Below, one piece after another: positions 62,910 to 64,000 of a DNA stretch of 64,000 bases. Position 1 is the first letter of the stretch. Each line of letters opens with the position of its first letter. A program made the position numbers and the translations under genes. The notes beneath the pieces were generated by a model. That model saw only the letters and a program-made list of their open reading frames with translations, had not been told where the DNA came from and ran no database searches. Origin of the DNA: Flavobacterium johnsoniae (GTDB lineage: Bacteria > Bacteroidota > Bacteroidia > Flavobacteriales > Flavobacteriaceae); assembly GCF_030388325.1 (NCBI RefSeq), contig NZ_CP103794.1:372001-436000 (forward strand), written 5' to 3'.

Positions 62910-63676
62910 TGATAGAAGTAAAAAATATAGAAAAATCATTTGGTGATAGTAAAGTTTTAAAAGGCGTTTCGACGGTTTTTGAAACTGGAAAAACCAATTT
63001 AATTATCGGACAAAGTGGATCTGGAAAAACAGTTTTATTAAAAACGCTTTTAGGAATTCACACGCCAGATTCTGGAACAATCGAATTTGACGGAAGAGTT
63101 TATTCTGATTTGGACAAAGATGAAAAACGTGAATTGAGAACTGAAATTGGAATGGTATTTCAAGGTTCTGCATTATTTGATTCGATGACAGTTGCAGAAA
63201 ATGTAGCTTTCCCGTTGAGAATGTTCACCAATAATACTAAAGCACAAATTAAAGAACGTGTTGATTTTGTTTTAGAAAGAGTAAATCTTGTTGAAGCACA
63301 TAAAAAATTACCTTCTGAGATTTCTGGAGGTATGCAAAAACGTGTGGCAATTGCACGTGCGATTGTAAATAATCCAAAGTATTTATTTTGTGATGAACCA
63401 AACTCTGGTCTTGACCCAAATACTTCAACTTTGATTGATAATTTGATTCAGGAAATTACAAAAGAATACAATATTACAACGGTAATTAACACACACGATA
63501 TGAACTCTGTGATGGAAATTGGTGAAAATATTGTTTTTCTAAAGAAAGGAATAAAAGCTTGGCAGGGAACGAAAGAAGAAATTTTTGTTACCGATAATAA
63601 AGATATCGTCAAATTCGTTTACTCATCTAATCTATTTAAGAAAGTTAGAGAAGCTTATTTGAAAGACATAAAATAA
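62909..63676 (+). CDS. MlaF-like ABC transporter ATPase
   Basis: ATP-binding subunit for the preceding permease. Walker A is IIGQSGSGKTVLLK (residues 33-46), the signature ISGGMQKRVAIARA, Walker B YLFCDEPNSGLDP and the switch histidine in VINTHDMNSVME. The 255 residues are normal. It is translationally coupled to the permease and ends before a bidirectional terminator shared with the convergent SprT-like gene. Confidence 0.94.
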   Translation: MIEVKNIEKSFGDSKVLKGVSTVFETGKTNLIIGQSGSGKTVLLKTLLGIHTPDSGTIEFDGRVYSDLDKDEKRELRTEIGMVFQGSALFDSMTVAENVAFPLRMFTNNTKAQIKERVDFVLERVNLVEAHKKLPSEISGGMQKRVAIARAIVNNPKYLFCDEPNSGLDPNTSTLIDNLIQEITKEYNITTVINTHDMNSVMEIGENIVFLKKGIKAWQGTKEEIFVTDNKDIVKFVYSSNLFKKVREAYLKDIK

Positions 63677-63709
63677 TTAAGAAATTCCAATTCTTCGGAA
63701 ATCTCAAAT

Positions 63710-63757
63710 AAAAAATCCCAAATTCCAACATCATCAAATTGGAATTTGGGATTTTTT
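63710..63757. terminator. bidirectional terminator with 19-bp perfect stem
   Basis: AAAAAATCCCAAATTCCAA (63710-63728) and its exact complement (63739-63757) flank a 10-nt loop. A- and T-runs belong to the stem ends on both sides. The right arm ends on the first base of the SprT-like stop codon, so two convergent genes share it. Confidence 0.9.
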
Positions 63758-64000
63758 TATTGAACATTTATCAATTCAACTTCCGCATTGGGATTGAAAA
63801 GATAAGTCTTTCCTGAACTGATTTCTAAACACTCAAAACGTTTTGTTCTAACGGCTATCTTTTTAAAAATTTTACCATTTTTGATTCTAAAAACACTTCC
63901 ATACGGAATTTCGAAAACGTAATTTTTATCATTATCCTTATCATATTGTTTTAATGCCAAAGACAAAGTTGTATCTGTATCACTGCTTGCAGACGGATTT
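63757..64000 (-). CDS. SprT-like metallopeptidase-family protein, C-terminal part (gene continues past the window)
   Basis: Only about 80 C-terminal residues are inside the window. The frame stays open to the edge, so any start seen here is not real. The text NPSASSDTDTTLSLALKQYD and NYVFEIPYGSVFRI, ending KTYLFNPNAEVELINVQ, agrees with the tail of flavobacterial SprT-like proteins as I remember them. The HExxH zinc motif lies in the missing part, so this cannot be checked here. Confidence 0.6.
   Translation of the reverse strand, partial: NPSASSDTDTTLSLALKQYDKDNDKNYVFEIPYGSVFRIKNGKIFKKIAVRTKRFECLEISSGKTYLFNPNAEVELINVQ

Noticed and set aside
1..64000. Insertion sequences, prophage genes, tRNA and rRNA genes
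   Set aside because: No transposase, integrase, phage structural gene, or cloverleaf/rRNA sequence was recognised on either strand.

Overview
The window is chromosomal DNA of a Flavobacterium or a very close relative (Bacteroidota, Flavobacteriaceae). The evidence is low GC, a SusC/SusD pair, a TonB-dependent receptor, an S46 peptidase, flavobacterial-type ribosomal proteins, and promoters of the Bacteroidota form (TTTG, about 20 nt, TAnnTTTG) instead of the E. coli form. No tRNA, rRNA, CRISPR array, insertion sequence or prophage was seen.

Region 1 (1-15877, minus strand) is the ribosomal superoperon, read from right to left: rpsL-rpsG-fusA-rpsJ, a hairpin terminator, a fresh promoter, then rplC through rpsN (S10/spc part), an apparent internal promoter with a leader hairpin before rpsH, and on through secY-infA-rpmJ-rpsM-rpsK-rpsD. 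rpsD is cut by the window edge. The gene map, common between secY and infA in other phyla, is absent there.

Region 2 (15970-24600) holds a BamA/TamA-like outer membrane protein with a TTG start, a SusC/SusD pair closed by a strong terminator, the 23S rRNA methyltransferase gene rlmB, and two secreted proteins of unknown role.

Region 3 (24669-42000) is mostly housekeeping: rhomboid protease, rarA, a radC/yjjG/secreted-protein operon, an Mpl-type Mur ligase, an S46 dipeptidyl-peptidase, obgE, a CNNM/CorC-type CBS membrane protein, adk, hpt, a sorbosone-dehydrogenase-like lipoprotein and a TonB-dependent receptor.

Region 4 (42128-48017) has purK and purE split by an ATPase/HNH-nuclease pair that resembles the PtuA/PtuB anti-phage system (Septu) and has its own promoter box. 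It is followed by an M3 oligopeptidase. This is the clearest accessory insertion.

Region 5 (48167-54827) has a SanA-like protein, a CPA1 antiporter, and a GbsR/MarR-type regulator heading a gene train (small membrane protein, DUF2071, DCC thiol oxidoreductase, TIGR01777 epimerase-like, SRPBCC). The same palindrome lies upstream of the regulator and upstream of the next gene, which suggests an autoregulated operon.

Region 6 (54828-64000) has a candidate structured RNA, a UbiA-like membrane protein, gcvP, a KAS III-like enzyme, a small methyltransferase, a family 2 glycosyltransferase, an MlaE/MlaF-like ABC transporter, and the C-terminal part of a SprT-like protein cut by the window edge.

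Two patterns recur across the window. At least three genes (rlmB, rarA, the GbsR-type regulator) have the promoter box exactly 4 nt before the ATG, predicting leaderless mRNAs. Many intergenic spacers hold short-word repeats of 7-8 bp period, often arranged as long hairpins.
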